Shown here: positions 24,601-39,600 of the stretch, in pieces
Position numbering within the stretch: position 1 is the first letter of the stretch
How the letters are laid out: each line of letters begins with the position of its first letter
Assembly: GCA_045802495.1 (NCBI GenBank)
Contig: JBJMQW010000276.1
Coordinates: 1-48,087 of the forward strand
DNA length: 48,087 bases
Reading direction: 5' to 3'
From: AP-15 sp045802495
Lineage (GTDB): Bacteria > Pseudomonadota > Alphaproteobacteria > ATCC43930 > CGMCC-115725
Program-made: the position numbers and the translations under genes
The notes under the pieces: generated by a model
What the model was told of the DNA's origin: nothing
The model's input: only the letters and a program-made list of their open reading frames with translations
The model's database searches: none

Positions 24601-27600
24601 ACGACAAGAACGGGCGCCTCGATAATCCGGGCTTCCTCGACTATCGCGTGCCGGTCGCCTCCGACCTGCCAATGATTGAGGCGGTCATGGTCGAGAACGC
24701 GAACCCGCGACACCCCTTCGGCGCCCGCGGCGTCGGCGAGGTGCCGATCGTGCCGCCGATGGCGGCGGTCGCCAACGCGATTGCTGACGCTATTGGGATA
24801 CGGATGCGCGATTTGCCGATGTCGCCGCCGCGTGTTCGTGCCGCGCTCGACGCGCAGGAGCCGTTGCCCAAGGCGGCGGAGTAGCGATGCCGCGCGTCCA
24901 TTTCTCGGGCGAGGCCGCCCGCCGGTTCACCGGCGGGCAGACCGAGCTTGAGGTGGAGGCGAATAATTTCCGCCGGATGGTCCTGGAACTCGACCGCCGC
25001 TTCCCCGGCCTCGGGCGCCAGATCGAGGAAAGCATGGCGGTGGCGATCGACGGCGAGATCTTCCAGGACGCCTACCTGGCTCAGCTCAACCCTGACAGCG
25101 AAATCTACCTGATCCCCAAAATCGGCGGCGGCTGAACAGCCATGAGGCAGGTACGCGCACCGGAGATCGACGAGCTCTTCGAGATTGCGAATCTGTTCCC
25201 GCAGACGACAGGGCTGCCGATGACTGTGTGGGTCAGCCCTCGCGGGAATGCGCGCCATGATGTCCGGGTCAAGGTCAACATGACCCACGGCAATCAGATG
25301 ACCGTCTCGAACACGGCCGTCGTCGGCGTCCGCCCGACCTCCCATCTGATCGCGGGCCAACTGTCGTCGCGTGATGAGCAGGCGGTCTTCGAATGGTGGC
25401 GCGGCGCTTAACACGGATACCCTCGCCCAATATTGGGAAGGCCGGATCGACACCATCCAGCTGGGCTAGGCGCTAAAGCCAACTGCCTCGCGAAATATCG
25501 GCATTGGTCGGGGCCGTAGGCGCCTTCGATTCTGAGTTGTGCCTGGAGGACGCGTGCATTAGGCGACGCATTCGCGCGCGATTCCTCCGGCACGCCGAGC
25601 CTTCAGCCCGCCGAAATAGACAGCTTCGCACAGCGCACGGATTTTGCCGGTCCCCAATAACCGGTGACCTTCATGTCGGCGATCGTGGGTATCCAGACTT
25701 TGCCACTCAACCGATAGATTTTCAGTCAGTCCGATCCGAAAACCAAGTACAGGAATCTCGTCGATGCGGGCTCCCGCATACTCCCGGCACTGTAGTGATC
25801 TGGAAATCTGCCAGTGAGCCGGCTCGATTTGGCACGCCGACGTGCCAGCGCCAGTCCTACTGCTGAAAAAACATTGACTTCAATGGGAGCAACGTAGAGA
25901 AAAAGCACTCTCCGAGTGGCTGATTCTTCGCTCAATTTACAATTGTAGTCACCCACTTCATCAACAGCACGATTGACGTACGGAGGCAGCGGCGCCGATT
26001 AGGATTCGGAGCGGGCCACGCTGCGCAACAGGTCGACCTTGTGATTGAGCGCTGTTACGAGGCCATCAACTCCCTCTCGCCGCAGGATGGAGTAGAACTC
26101 CGCGCGATGGACCGCCAACTGGCTGATCGTCCCGTCGAGATAGACATCCGAGATGCGCCACGAGCCCTGATCCTGGTGCATCAGATAATCGAGCTTTGTC
26201 ACCTCGCCGTTGGTTTTGACGATCTTGGTTGCGACGATGAGATCCGCGCCGTACGGGCGCTCGCCGGAAACCTGGAGCTGCTCGCCCGAATAAGTCTCAA
26301 AACGATCGGCGTAGGTCGCCGAGACATAGCGGGCGAAGGCGCTAGTGATCATCCGCTGTTGGGCGGGGTCAAGCGTCCCCCACGCGGACCCGAGGGCGAG
26401 GCGGGTCATCCGCGGAATGTCGAAGGTGCGGTCAACGACCGGGGCCAGCCGCGCATATCTACCGCTTTGCCCGAGCACTGGGCCTTGCCGCATCGTGCTC
26501 AACAAGGTTCCGTAGAAGCTTTGTACAACTTCCTCAGGGGCCGCGGCGGCTGTCGCCGACACGGGCAGGAGGTCGATTATGAGAAACAAAGCGACACAGA
26601 GGCTTACCCATTTGCCGGCCGGGGTTCGCCTGAAAAGCATACCGATCATGGTCCGCTCGCAATCAGTTGCTCCTATCTGCGCCGTGACAAATGTTGACTG
26701 TCGCTGTCGACCGAGGCTGGCTATCGACGGATATCCCTAAGTTAACGGGGGCCGAACTGGGCTCAATATCATCCGATATCTACCTCTGTCCGCCGACGCT
26801 CTTATCTGAAAGAGTTGGGACGCGCTGCAGCAGGTGCAACCTATTTGTCCCAAAAACCATGGATCGCCTGAACCAAGGAACGGTCGAATTAACCGTTCTA
26901 ATGCCCTGAAAAGTTCGCAACAAACACCACACAGACCGTGAGTTGTCCAGCCCGGAGCGCACGTTGCACGATAGATATCTTTGTCATTATTGACCTGAAA
27001 GACGAAAAGAACCCGCGCTAGTGAGCGATACCTGGATGTTGTGGTACACTAACTGGTCTACACCTATTGTTGCGGGTACCCGATCGGACGCGGATGGCCT
27101 ATCTGGGATCCGTGGGTTGCACTGCGGCCCTACAGGGCCGCAGTACCATCCCCCCGCGCCAATCGGGTATTCGTGGCGACGAGAGGGGGCCCGATAATGC
27201 TATCGAGCCAGCGGATCGAAGATTACGCGCTGATCAGCAACTGCAACACCGCCGCGCTGGTCGGCCGCAACGGGTCGATCGATTGGCTTTGCCTGCCGCG
27301 TTTCGATTCTACAGCGTGCTTTGCGGCGATCCTCGGGCGCCCGGAGCACGGCCGGTGGTTGATCGCGCCGTCCGACCCGGCGCCTCGGGTCGAACGTCAT
27401 TACCGGGACGGCTCGCTGGTCCTGGTGACCCAGTTCGAGACCGCTGACGGCTCGGTCGAGCTGGTCGATTTCATCGGCGTACGCCATGGTTTTTCAGATC
27501 TCGTCCGGTTGGTCCGGGGGGTGCGCGGTCGAGTGAGGATGTGCACCGATATTGTCTTGCGCTTTGACTACGGCTCGATCGTGCCATGGGTCGAGCGCCT

Positions 27601-30600
27601 TCCAGAAGGCGGCATCTCCGCAATAGCCGGGCCGGAACGGATCATTCTGCGCACCCCGGCGCCGCTTCGTGGCCAGGATTTGAAGACCGTCGGCGAATTC
27701 GACGTCAATGCCGGGGAGACAGTCCCGTTCGTCATGAGCTACGGCCCCTCCCATCTCCCTAAGCCGCATCCGATCGATGGAGAACAAGCCTTACAAAGGG
27801 CCGATACATTTTGGCGGCGATGGTCCGCGCGATGCTGTCCCGCCGGCCAATGGAGTGACGACGTCAAGCAGTCGCTCGTAATTCTGAAGGGTCTCACCTT
27901 TTTGCCGACCGGCGGCATTGTCGCCGCGCCGACGACCTCTCTGCCCGAGCTGATTGGCGGCTCGCGCAACTGGGACTATCGCTATTGCTGGCTGCGGGAT
28001 ACCACCTTCACTCTGCTGGCGCTGATGAACGCTGGCTTTTACGACGAGGCGCGAGCCTGGCGGGATTGGCTGCTGAGGGCCGTGGCCGGCAGCGGGGACC
28101 AGCTGCAGATAATGTACGGCCTTGGCGGTGAGCGCAGATTGACCGAGTGGGAGGCGCCCTGGCTACCGGGATACGAGGGCTCGCGGCCAGTCCGCATCGG
28201 CAACGCTGCAGTAAACCAGACTCAACTCGACGTCTATGGGGAGGTTCTCGACGCGTTGTACCACGCCCATGTTCACGGCATGCCGACAGTCGACCGCGCG
28301 GTAGCGATCGGCCGCACCCTCCTCGGGCATTTGGCGCGGATCTGGCGTCTTCCCGACGAAGGAATCTGGGAAGTACGCGGGCCGCCGCAGCATTTCACGC
28401 ATTCCAAGGTGATGGCGTGGGTCGCCTTCGACCGCGCGGTCAAACTGCTCGAGCTTATCGGAGAACAAGTCGGCGGCGAGGGCGCGGTCGAAGGCCTGCG
28501 GCGGATACGGGACGAGATCCATGGTGATGTCTGCCGCAATGCGTTTGATGCCGGACTCGGCAGCTTTGTCCAAGCCTACGGGTCAAAATCGCTCGATGCG
28601 AGTTTATTGCTGCTGCCGCTCGTCGGATTCCTGACGGCCGATGATCCGCGCATGATCGGCACGGTCGAGGCCATCGAAAGGCGCCTCGTTGTCGACGGGT
28701 TCGTCATGCGCTACGACACCGGCGAGGTCGTCGACGGATTGCCTCCCGGCGAAGGGGCATTTCTCGCCTGCAGCTTCTGGCTCGCCGACAATTACATCCT
28801 GCAAGGCCGGATCGCCGAGGCGCGCGAGTTGTTCGAACGCCTGTTGTCGCTGCGCAACGACGTTGGCCTCCTGGCGGAGGAATTCGATCCGCAGCTGGGG
28901 CGACATGCCGGCAACTTTCCGCAGGCCTTCTCGCACGTCGCCCTGGTCAACACGGCTTTCAATCTGACCCGCGCCCAGGGGCCGGCCGAGCAGCGCGCCG
29001 CCGATGGTCACCGAAGGCGGCGGCACCCGACCGATGATAGTTGAGGCTTATGATTTGCCCTTGCCAAGCCCGTCGCGCAAGGCGATAGCGCAATCGCCGA
29101 CTGCACGGCGGGCGGCGGCAATCAGCCGGCCATAGCGGATGAAACCGTGGTTGAGGCCCTCATAGACCTTGAGGCCGCAAGGCACGCCCGCCTCGTTCAG
29201 GCGCGCGGCGAGGCGGTGGCTGTCATCGAGCAGCGGGTCAAGGCTTCCGATGACCAGATGTGCCGGGGGAAGGCCGGCGAGGCTCGCGAACAGCGGTGCG
29301 GCGCGCCAATCGCTCCGCTGCTCCGGCCGCTCGAGATAGGTTTCCCAGATCCAGCGCATCTGGGTCTGCGATAGGCCCGCGCCGCGGCCGAAACGCTGCC
29401 ACGATTCGCTCTCGATATCGGTCGAATAGACGCCGTAAATCAGCAGCATAAAGCGGAGCGCATGCTCGCCGGCGTCGCGCAAGGCGAGCGCCGCCGCGAG
29501 CGCCAGATTACCGCCCGCGGAATCGCCGCCAACGGCGAGCCGCGCCGGATCGATGCCGAGCCCGGCGCCCTCCCGCGCGGCGAGGCGGATCATCGCGACC
29601 ATCTCGTCAAAGGCCACCGGAAACCGGTGCTCGGGCGACAGCTTGTAGTCGACGGACAGCGCGGCAATGCCGGACTGGCGGACGAGTTCGCGCAGCATCG
29701 CGTCCCAGCTCGGGAGGCTGCCCTGCATAAATCCGCCGCCATGCGCGTAGATCAACAAGGGCGGTTTGTCGGCATGGTCCGGCAGATAAAGACGGCAAGG
29801 GACCTGCCCGTGCGGCCCAGGCAGGGTCAGATCACGCTCGTGTTGGAGCGGTACCGAACCTTCGCCGAGAAAGGCGCCGATACGATCGACCGCGGCGCGG
29901 ACATCACTCAATGGCGCCTGTGTGCGGTCCGGGGCGACGAGGCCGCGGCTTTGCAGCAACTGTCCAGCGGCGATCAGTTCGGGGTCGATCCATGGTGTCG
30001 CGTCATTCATCCTCGTCTCTCCGTTATTCGGCGGCGCGGGCCGGCTGGGCCGCCGGTGTCGGCGTCGCGGCGGGCAAGCGCGGCAGTACCTCCTTGGCCA
30101 TCAAGCGGATGCCTTTCTCGGCCTCTTGATGGTCGAGGAAACCCGAGCGACCGATAAAAATGAAATGCGCGAACCCGCCGACTTTATCGTAGATGTCCAT
30201 GATCTGCTTGTAGACCGTGTCCGGATTGCCGGCGCACAGAATGCCGCGGGCGATTGCCTGCTCGGCGGTGATCCCGATCAGGCTGTCGGCGGGGCGCCGG
30301 GCTGCACCGGGCTTTGGCTGCGAGCGATAGTTCTGCGCCGTCACCTCGGGCGGAGACCGCCCCGGCAATAGTTTCGACATTTGCGGCGACTGCTTGAGGC
30401 TGGTGTTCAGGAACCACAGGAGCTTGCTGCCGACCCGCACACCTTCCTCGTCGGTATCGCCGACATAGGCCAGCGCCGCGTAGGCGAAGCGATCGGTGCC
30501 CGGGGCCGGCAAACCAGCCTCTCGGCGGGCATCCCGGTAGGCGTCGAAGGCGCGCTTGCTGGCTTCCGGTCCACGTAAAACGAGCGCGTTGATCATACCG

Positions 30601-33600
30601 CGCCGGCCCAATTCGGCAGATGTCTCGGGGTCGCCGGTCGCCGCCCACATCGGCGGGTGCGGCCGCTGGTAAACCGGCGGCCAGATGTTGACGTGGCGAT
30701 GGGTGTAGTACTTGCCCTCCCAGCTGAACGGGCCGTCATGAGAGGTCAGCGTCTTCTGGATCAGGTCGATGGCCTCCCAGAAGCGGTCGACATAGCCGAT
30801 CGGGTTGGCGTTGCCCGACACCATCTCGCTGTCGCCCGATTTGACAAAGCCGATTTCGAGCCTGCCGCGCGAGATGACATCCGCCGTCGCGTATTCCTCG
30901 GCGACCCGCACCGGATCAGGGCGCACCGTGATCAAGGTGCCGAGGCTCAGGATGCGGACCTTCTTGGTCTGGCGGGCGAGGATGCCGAGGATCATCGGGC
31001 TCGCGCCGTAAAGGCTGTTGATCCCGGAATGATGCTCGATCGAGACGACGTTGACCCCGAGCCCGTCGCACAGCAGGTGCTCGTCGAGGCATTCCTCGAA
31101 CAGGTCGGCGGAAATCTTCGGGTCGCAATATTTGTTGGGAAGGCTCGCGCGCACCGACTCCGCGCGGTCGAGCACCTCCTGTGGCACGAAGGGGTAGACG
31201 TTTTCGCAATGATACCAAGCCTGCATCGCGGCTACTCCTCGAGGAAGCGGTAAACCCGCTCGACAAAGGCTTCAGGCTGCTCGATCTCCGGATAATGCCC
31301 GGCGCGCTCGATCAGTTCGAACCGCGACCCCGGGATCAACCCGCTGTAAGCGCGGCCGTAATCCGGCGTCACGATGCCATCGCCCTCCCCCCAAAGCAGC
31401 AAGACCGGCACATTGATGCGAGGAAGCCAGCGCGAAAGCTGCGGGTTGTACATATACGGGTGCCAGGCGTAGAGACAAAGCGCCTCTCTGTTGCGGGCAT
31501 ATACGACCAATGCCTCGTCCGCCATGGCATCGAAATCCGGCGCGAACCTATCAGGGTCGTGCCAGCTGCGCCGACGAACCTCCTCGGGCGATCTGTTGAA
31601 CACGTCGAGGATGTCCGGCGTCTCGCGATCACTGATCTTGATGCCCAACGGGCTGACGAGCACGAGCTTGTCGAGCCGATGGCTGCACGCTGCCGCGACC
31701 TCGGCAGCGATCCAGCCGCCAAACGAAAACCCAATGAGCGTTACCTTGTCAGCGGGGAGCGCGTCGATCAGATCGAGATGCAGATGGACAAGGTCATAGA
31801 CGGTGTCGAAATCCTTCGGGCGCGGCGAGTTGCCAAAACCGGGATTCGATGGAGCAATCACCTCCCCGTGCCGGGCGAGGAGGTCGAGAAAGCGCGCTTC
31901 CCGATCGATTGTCTGGAAGCCGTGCAGCACCAGGATCTTCCGCCCGGCTCCGCGGCGCAGCGTTTCCACCTCGATGCCGCGCACGTTTAGCCACTCGGAT
32001 TCCGCTTTGCCACTCATCATTGCAGGCTACTCCGCTCCCCTATGGCGGGCGATACATAACCGCGACGGCTGTCGCCCCAAAGCAGGCGGATAGGCGGTGC
32101 AGGGCCGCTAAGCGGCCTCGTCCAGGGACGAACCGATATCGAGGGTCGTTGCGCGACGCAGATCGCGCGGATGCGAGTTATCATGCGGCCGGCCGCGATG
32201 CATTGTGCAACGATTGTCCCAGATTACCAGATCGCCGACCCGCCACTTATGGCTGTGAACGAATTCGGGCCGGGTGGCGTGCAAATTGAGGTCGTAGAGC
32301 AGGATGCGTCCCTCGGGCACCGGCCAGCCGACGATGTGCGAGGCGTGAGCAGACAGATACAAGGTCTTGCGCCCGGAGCCGGGATGGCGCCGCACGAGCC
32401 GCTGCTGTGAGGGTGGATATTTCTCTCGCTCGCCGGGGAGAAATTCGGTGAAGCCGATCTGGCCACGGGACCAGAAGACATCGTGCTCGGCAACCAGATC
32501 GTCTATCGCACCCTTCATCGGCTCCGGCAACGCGTCATAAGCCGCCCGCATATCGGCGAACTCGGTCTCGCCGCCGCCGAGTGGGCTCGCCGGCGGAACA
32601 GCAACCGCATGCAGCATCCCCAGCACGACCGGCACGGGCATATAAGAAGCGTCGGTATGCCAGATGCGGTTGCCGAGACTGTCTAGACGCCGACGATCGT
32701 TGCGGCCTCGCAGCCGGCCTTCCTCGTCGAGGTTCGAGATGTCGCCGATCTCGGGCAGCGCAAGCCGGCGACTGCCGCCCTCGGCGGCAGAGCGGCCGAT
32801 CTCCAGCTTGCCGAATTTGCCGGCGAAATCGCGCAGCTGCTCGTCACTGAGGCGCTGGTCGTGAAATACCAGCACGGCATAACGATCGATGGCCTCCCAA
32901 ACGTCTCGAACCATCGCCGAGCTCATCGGTTGGGCGAGGTCGATGCCGGTAACCTCGCCAACAAAGAGCGGGTGACTTTGCCTCACATGCATGACCAACT
33001 CCTCGCGGGCCAACCGCGATGAAGGATCAGCCGGCCGTCCGGTCGAGTCAATGAATGGTAAATTGATTGTCTCTTTCCATCTGGGAACACTTTGAAGTTG
33101 CTATTAATGCAACTGACGGGGGAGCTCGGCGATTGCGTTATCGATCAACACGGCACCGCGTTTCTCGTCGAGCGCGGCGGTGATGACTTGGCGGGCGGCC
33201 GAAATCGCGACATCGGCGGCAATGGCGCGGATCTCGGCCAGCGCCTTCGCCTCCTCCTGCGCGATACGTTCTTGCGCCAAAACCTGCCGGCGGTGCAGAG
33301 TTTCCTCGAGCTCACGCAGAGAGCGCGCCGCGATCCGCTCCGCCTCTTCTTTGGCGTGCGCGACGATCGCCTCGGCCTCGGCCTTCGCCGATTGCTGCTG
33401 ACGCTGATAGGCGGCGAGCGCCTGCTGCGCTTCCTCGCGCAGATTGGCCGCCGCCTCGATCTCCTCGCGGATACGCGTCGCGCGTGCGTCGAGCGTACCG
33501 ACAATGGTTCGCCGGACCGGCTTCCAGACCACGATGACAAAGATCGCGACCGCCAGCAGAACCCAAAATTCCGGGTCGCCGAACAGGTGAGCCATCAGCC

Positions 33601-36600
33601 AGCCCGCTCCGCCAGGGCGCGGCCGACTGCGGCTTCGAGGCTTTCCGCATCGGGAACCGAGCCGGTCACCTTCTCGGCGATCGACCGCCCGACCTCGACC
33701 GCAATGTCACGCATCTCGGCGAGCGCCCGCTGTTTTGCGGCGGCAATCTGCTGCTCGGCCGCGGCGGTATGCTGGGCGAGGGTTTCGCCGAGCTGCCGCT
33801 GTCGCTCGGCCGCTTCGGCCGCCAAGCGGTCGGTGGTTTGCTTGACCGCCGCTTGAGCCTCAGCCCGAGCCGAGGCCAGGGTTTGCTGGTAGGCAGCCAT
33901 CGCGGCCTCCGCCTCTGATTTCAACTGCGCCGCCCGCGCCAGATCGTCGTCGATCCGGCGGCGACGCGCGTCGATGGCGCCGCCGACCCGCGGCAGACCG
34001 ATGCGCGTCATTAGCACGTATAAGAGGCAAAAGGTAATGGCCAGCCAAACCAGCTGCGGCACAAAGGTCGAGACCTCGAGCTGCGGCAAGGTCGTCCTCC
34101 CGCGTCGGTGCTCAGAACACGAAGAGGATCAGGAAGGCGATTGCAAGGCCGAAGAGGCCGGTCGCTTCGGCGAGCGCAAAACCGAGAAACGCAAAGGGCT
34201 GCACCTGCCCTTGCGAAGCGGGATTGCGGGCGACCGAGTTGATAAGCGCGGAGAACACATTGCCGATGCCGACACCGGCGCCCACGAGGGCAATGCAGGC
34301 CAGACCGGCCCCGATCATTTTGGCGGAAGCGAGATCCATTGTGATGTTTCCGTTTTGCTGAAGGTTCGGGCGAGGCGGTTCAATGCAGATGAATCGCCTC
34401 TTGCAGGTAAAGGCAGGTCAGGATGGCAAAGACATAAGCCTGCAATACCGCAACGAGAAATTCGAGGCCGACGAGCGCGATGTTGATGGCGGTCGGAAAG
34501 AGGGCGAAGATCCCAAGGCTGGCGGCAAAACCGCCAAAGATCGCGAGCATCGTATGTCCGGCCAGCATATTGGCGAAGAGCCGGATCGACAGGGTGAACG
34601 GGCGGATGCAATAGGACAGGAGTTCGATCGGCACCAGCAACAGCAGCAGCACCTTCGGCACGCCGTGCGGTACAAAGAGGCCAAGAAAATGAAACCCGTG
34701 CCGGATGATCCCGATTGTCGTCACGAGAATGAAGACCACCGCGGCGAGCGCGAATGTAACGATGATCTGGCTGGTCGTGGTATAGCTGTAGGGAATCATC
34801 CCCAGAAGATTGGCAAACAAAATAAACATAAAGAGGGTGAATATAAACGGAAAGAACTGTCGTCCACCGTGGCCGATATTGGTGTCGATCATATCTGCGA
34901 CGAATTCGTAGCTCATTTCGGCAACCGATTGCCAGCGGCCCGGGACCAGCGCCGCCTTGCGGGTTGCAAACACCATCAGCGCGGTGACCGCGATGACCGC
35001 AATCGTCATCATCAGCGCGGCGTTGGTGTACGACAGATCGAGCCCCCCGATATGGATCGGGACAATCCGCTCGATGGTGAACTGTTCGAGGGGTTGAAGT
35101 TCTATCGCCACATCAGTTCTCGTCGTCGTCCCAGCCGTTGCCGGCCTGCGGAGCGGCGGTGCTGTTCTCGTTGGGCTGCCGATAGCCTACCGGCGCGCTC
35201 AGTCCGGTGACCGCGCGGTAGACATTCAGCATCCCGGCGGCCACTCCCAAAAAGAACAACACGATCATCCCCCACGGCCGCGTACCGAGCCAATGATCGA
35301 TCGCCCAACCCACTGCGGTCGCGACAGCCACTGCGACGACAAGCTCAATGCCGATGCGAAAACCGGACCCGAGACCTTGCTGCAAGGCCGAACGGTCGGC
35401 AACCACCGGTTCACTACGGGCGCGCTCTGATCGCGCCCTGTCGATCCTCTCGCCCAGCCGCGCCAGCGGATCCGGCGGCCTGCCTTTGCTCATTCGGACG
35501 TGCAACCAAGCAACAACCGCCCCGGCCGCAAAAGCGGCCGGAACGCGGCGCACCATAGAGAGCCCCCCAAAGCCTGTCAACGAGCCGTGGCAGCGCAACA
35601 TCACGCGAATAGTCGCAACCTGGTGGGGACAGATGGAACATCTACAGGTTGATTTGATAGGCATTTGTATGCTTTGTAGTTGGCAGGGGAAATTTTTGGG
35701 ACAGACCCGTGAGGGCTATCGGCTGGGCGGCCGCGAGATCCGCCGGATTTGGGTGCGCATTGCTTGCAGTGCTGCCTTTTGGGGCCTCTCAGCTTCAGGC
35801 CGCGGAATTTTGCAGCAGCAATCCGCGAGTGGAGGCGGTCGATTCATCCGCTCCGGTAGATCCAAGGTTCCTCAACCAGATGCAGGCGATGGGGGTCAAC
35901 ACGATCATCCGTTACTACGATCATGAAGACGAAACCCTGCCAGGAAAGACACTGCGGCGAGGCGAGCGCGACGCAATCCTGATGAACGGCTTCAAGATGG
36001 CTGTCGTGTTTCAGCACCGGAACGACAGACTCGCCTCCTTCACCCCATTGCGGGGGCATCAGGACGCCGAGCGCGCGCTCGCCCTCGCCGCCGAAAATTC
36101 CCAGCCAAGGGGCAGCGCCATATATTTCGGCGTCGATGGCCCGTGGAAGAGGCCGTACGAGCTCGCCAATACCCGTCGCCTATTTCCATGAGGTTAAGGC
36201 TAGGCTGGCAGGCACTGGCTACCGGGTCGGCGTCTATGGCAGTGGGCTGGTGTGCAACACGCTGCTCGCCAATGCGCTCGCCGAATTGTGCTGGCTCGCC
36301 GCGCCGACCAACTGGCCGAATTACCACGACTATTATCAAACGCGGCAGTGGCGCCTCGCCCAGCTTCCAACCTCGGAATGCGGCGGCCGCAGCGTCGATT
36401 TCAACCTGGCCAATGGCGCCGACAGCGATTACGGGCAGTTCGGGCACTGAAGTCACTCGCAAGCGCAACGGCTCGCTCCGGGCTCGAACACGGCACGGTT
36501 GCAGCGGGAGTGCCGGCGCGCACGCAAATCCGTCCTGACTGGGCTTCGCTGTTTCTGCAGCGAATCTGCAGCGAAAAGCACGCCTCGTGTTCCATTCTGC

Positions 36601-39600
36601 AACTCGTTCCCACACCGGTTTGTCCGGCCAATCAGTGCAATTTTTGGATTAAGAGGAGGCTTTTGTTTCTCCTATTACAGAAAGTCTGCATCCTGCTCCC
36701 TCGACGCCTGCCCATGGGGTGATTGACCAGTTTTGACGCAGAATACACGAGCAGCGAGGCAAAATTCAGGCGACATTCGGCACGCGCGGTCAGTTGCCGG
36801 GAACAGGTCCTGCTCGATGCCCGCCGCAACGAAGACATAGTCGCGCGAGGCCTCGAGCTGCCGCCGCAGATGCGGCAGATCGACGTCGAGCAGCTGCCCC
36901 TCCCACTTGCGCACCTTGCCGGCGACGATCACGGAGTTCGCCTGGGTCGACGGCCTTCTTCACGAGAATTGGCTTGAACCACAGTAATATTTATTCTTGA
37001 CTTGCTGCTCACCCAGTCCTCAAACCAAAAAGGCTAGCCGGTCGCGGGTCGTGAACTGTATTGGAGACGAACACCCGCCAGCATCGGCCAGGGCCTCGAT
37101 CCGTGCCGCGATGTTGACGCCGTCGCTGTAGAGGTCGTCGCCCTCGACGATCACGTCGCCGAGATTGATGCCGATGCGCAATTCGATGGGGTTGGCCGCG
37201 GCGATCCCGGTGTCGCGCTCGGGCATCGCCTGCTGCGCCGCGACCGCGAAGCGCAACGCATCGACGACGCTGGCAAATTCCACCAGCAGCCCGTCGCCGG
37301 TGGTCTTGACGATGCGGCCGTGATGCTCGGCGATTTTTCGGATCGAGGAACTCGCGGCGCAGCGCTTTAAGGCGTTCGAGCGTGCCTCCTCGTCGAGACG
37401 CACAAGCCGGCTGTAGCCCGCCACATCGGCGGCCAGGATCGCGGCCAGCCTGCGTTCGACGCGTTCCGTGGCCAAGGCGCTGCTCCCCAACCGCAGGCCG
37501 AATCGAGGTTCGGCTCTCGGGATCCATTCTAGCGGCAAAGGCGAGCGCAGCCAGTCTTCTTTCGGAGGTGTCCCGGGCGCGCTATGCTCCCTTTCCTGTC
37601 ACCGGAGGAGTCCGCAATGAGCTATTTTCCCGGCATGCAGAAAGGAAATCTTGATTTGGCTGCGGCCGATGCGCACGGAAAGATCAAGAAGGAAACGGTT
37701 GCGCTCGACGGCGTCTCGGTAACACGCGTGATTTTTGGGGTCGGCGCAAAGTGGTCGACCGATTTGAAGGATTACGCGGGTACCAACAGCTGTCAGCTGC
37801 CGCACGTCGCGCTGGTGCTTTCCGGAACCATCCGGGTCGTGATGGACGACGGTTCGCAACAGGATTTCTCAAGAAACGACGTCATGATGCTGCCGCCGGG
37901 TCACGATGCCTGGTCGGTCGGGAACGAGCCCTGCGTGTTCGTCGAATTTTCGCGGGGCAATGATTATTACACGGGCGGCCACAGCCACTGACGGTTGCCT
38001 TCACTCCGGGAGGAAGAAGATGACGCGCTCTTGGATCCATTTCACGCGCGGCCGCTTTGTGCGCCAGGCGCGGGTCGGGCTCGGCGATCTGCGGGAGGAG
38101 CATTTGAGCCGGCAGGGGTTTGCCGGGCCGGTGGCAATGCTCTATCGCACCGACGGACCAAACGAGGTGGTGCGGGTCGAGGGCGACTACCGGTCGCGTC
38201 AGATCGACAGCGCCGATGTCGTCGCGCCCGATGCCAGCGACCCGCGCGGCGGCTGGCAGACATTGCTGTCCAACGACGATGTTGTTGTAGCGATCAGCCG
38301 TCGGCAGGAAGCAATGCCGTACTGCTATCGCGATATGGAGGGCGACCTTCTTTACTTCGTGCATCGCGGGCGCGGCGTGTTCGCCACCGAGTTCGGGCCG
38401 ATCTCGTACGAGCCGGGCGACTGGGTGTTATTGCCGAAGGCGACCACCTTCCGGCAACTGCCAGAGGCCGGCGACAGCCTGCTGCTGGTCGTCGAATCAC
38501 TCCAGCCGATCCGTCTGTGCGAGCACGAGCAGGTCGGGCGTCATACGCCAATCGACCCGACCATGCTGGAGGTGCCGGACGTCGCCGATTACGGCTGGCC
38601 AAAGCAGGACGAATACGAGGTGCGGGTAAAGCATGCCGGCGGGCACAGCTCGATCTTTTACCGCAACGACCCGATGAAGGTGGTTGGCTGGAAGGGCGAT
38701 CTGTTCCCGTTCAAACTCAATGTCCGTAACATCCTGCCGATCATGTCGGACCGCATCCACGTCCCGCCGTCGTCCTGGGTGACCTTCGAGGCGCCGGGCT
38801 TCGTCGTCTTGAGCATTCCCCCGCAGATCGCCGTGGCCGATCTCGAAGCAGAAGAATTGCCGAGCTATCACCGCAACATCGATATGGACGAGGTGATGCT
38901 GAGCCATGCCGACGAAGACCCGAGCGGTCGCCGGCCCGGCAGCTTCCGGCATACGCCGCAGGGGATCCTGCACGGCGCCAATGAGGCGTACCGCGCCGAA
39001 TTCCAGGCGCGCCGCAAGCCGGGCATGCGCCGGACAAGCACTAGCGTCGGCGTCGACACCTACCGGCCGCTCAGGCCCTCCGCCGAGTTCGCCCGAATGA
39101 GCAGTTAGCTCGAAGCCATACACCCATAAGGAGCAACATCGATGAACGAGCGGATCTGGGACAAGTTTTTGACCGAGCGCGACAAGGCGGTATTCGCGGC
39201 CGGCGGGTTCGGCGCGCGGGCAGGGTTCGGCAAACGGCCGGCGCTGCTCGTCATCGACGTCAATTGGGCGTTCTGCGGCGAACACCCGGAACCCATCCTC
39301 GAATCTGTCAAACGCTGGCGTACCTCATGCGGCGAAGCGGCTTGGGTTGCCCTCCGATACATTGAAGCGCTGATCAAGACGGCGCGGACCAGGGGGCTCC
39401 CGGTCGTCTACACGACCGGGGAACGGCGCTCGGACAATTGGGATGCAGGCAGCTGGCGTTGGAAGAGCACGCGCGGCGACGAAGCGGGCGGTTCGTTACA
39501 CGACGATATCGACGGCAATCAGATCGTCACGATGATTGCGCCCGGCCCGCGCGACATCGTGGTCAAAAAGCAAAAGCCATCCGGCTTCTTCGGGACGAAC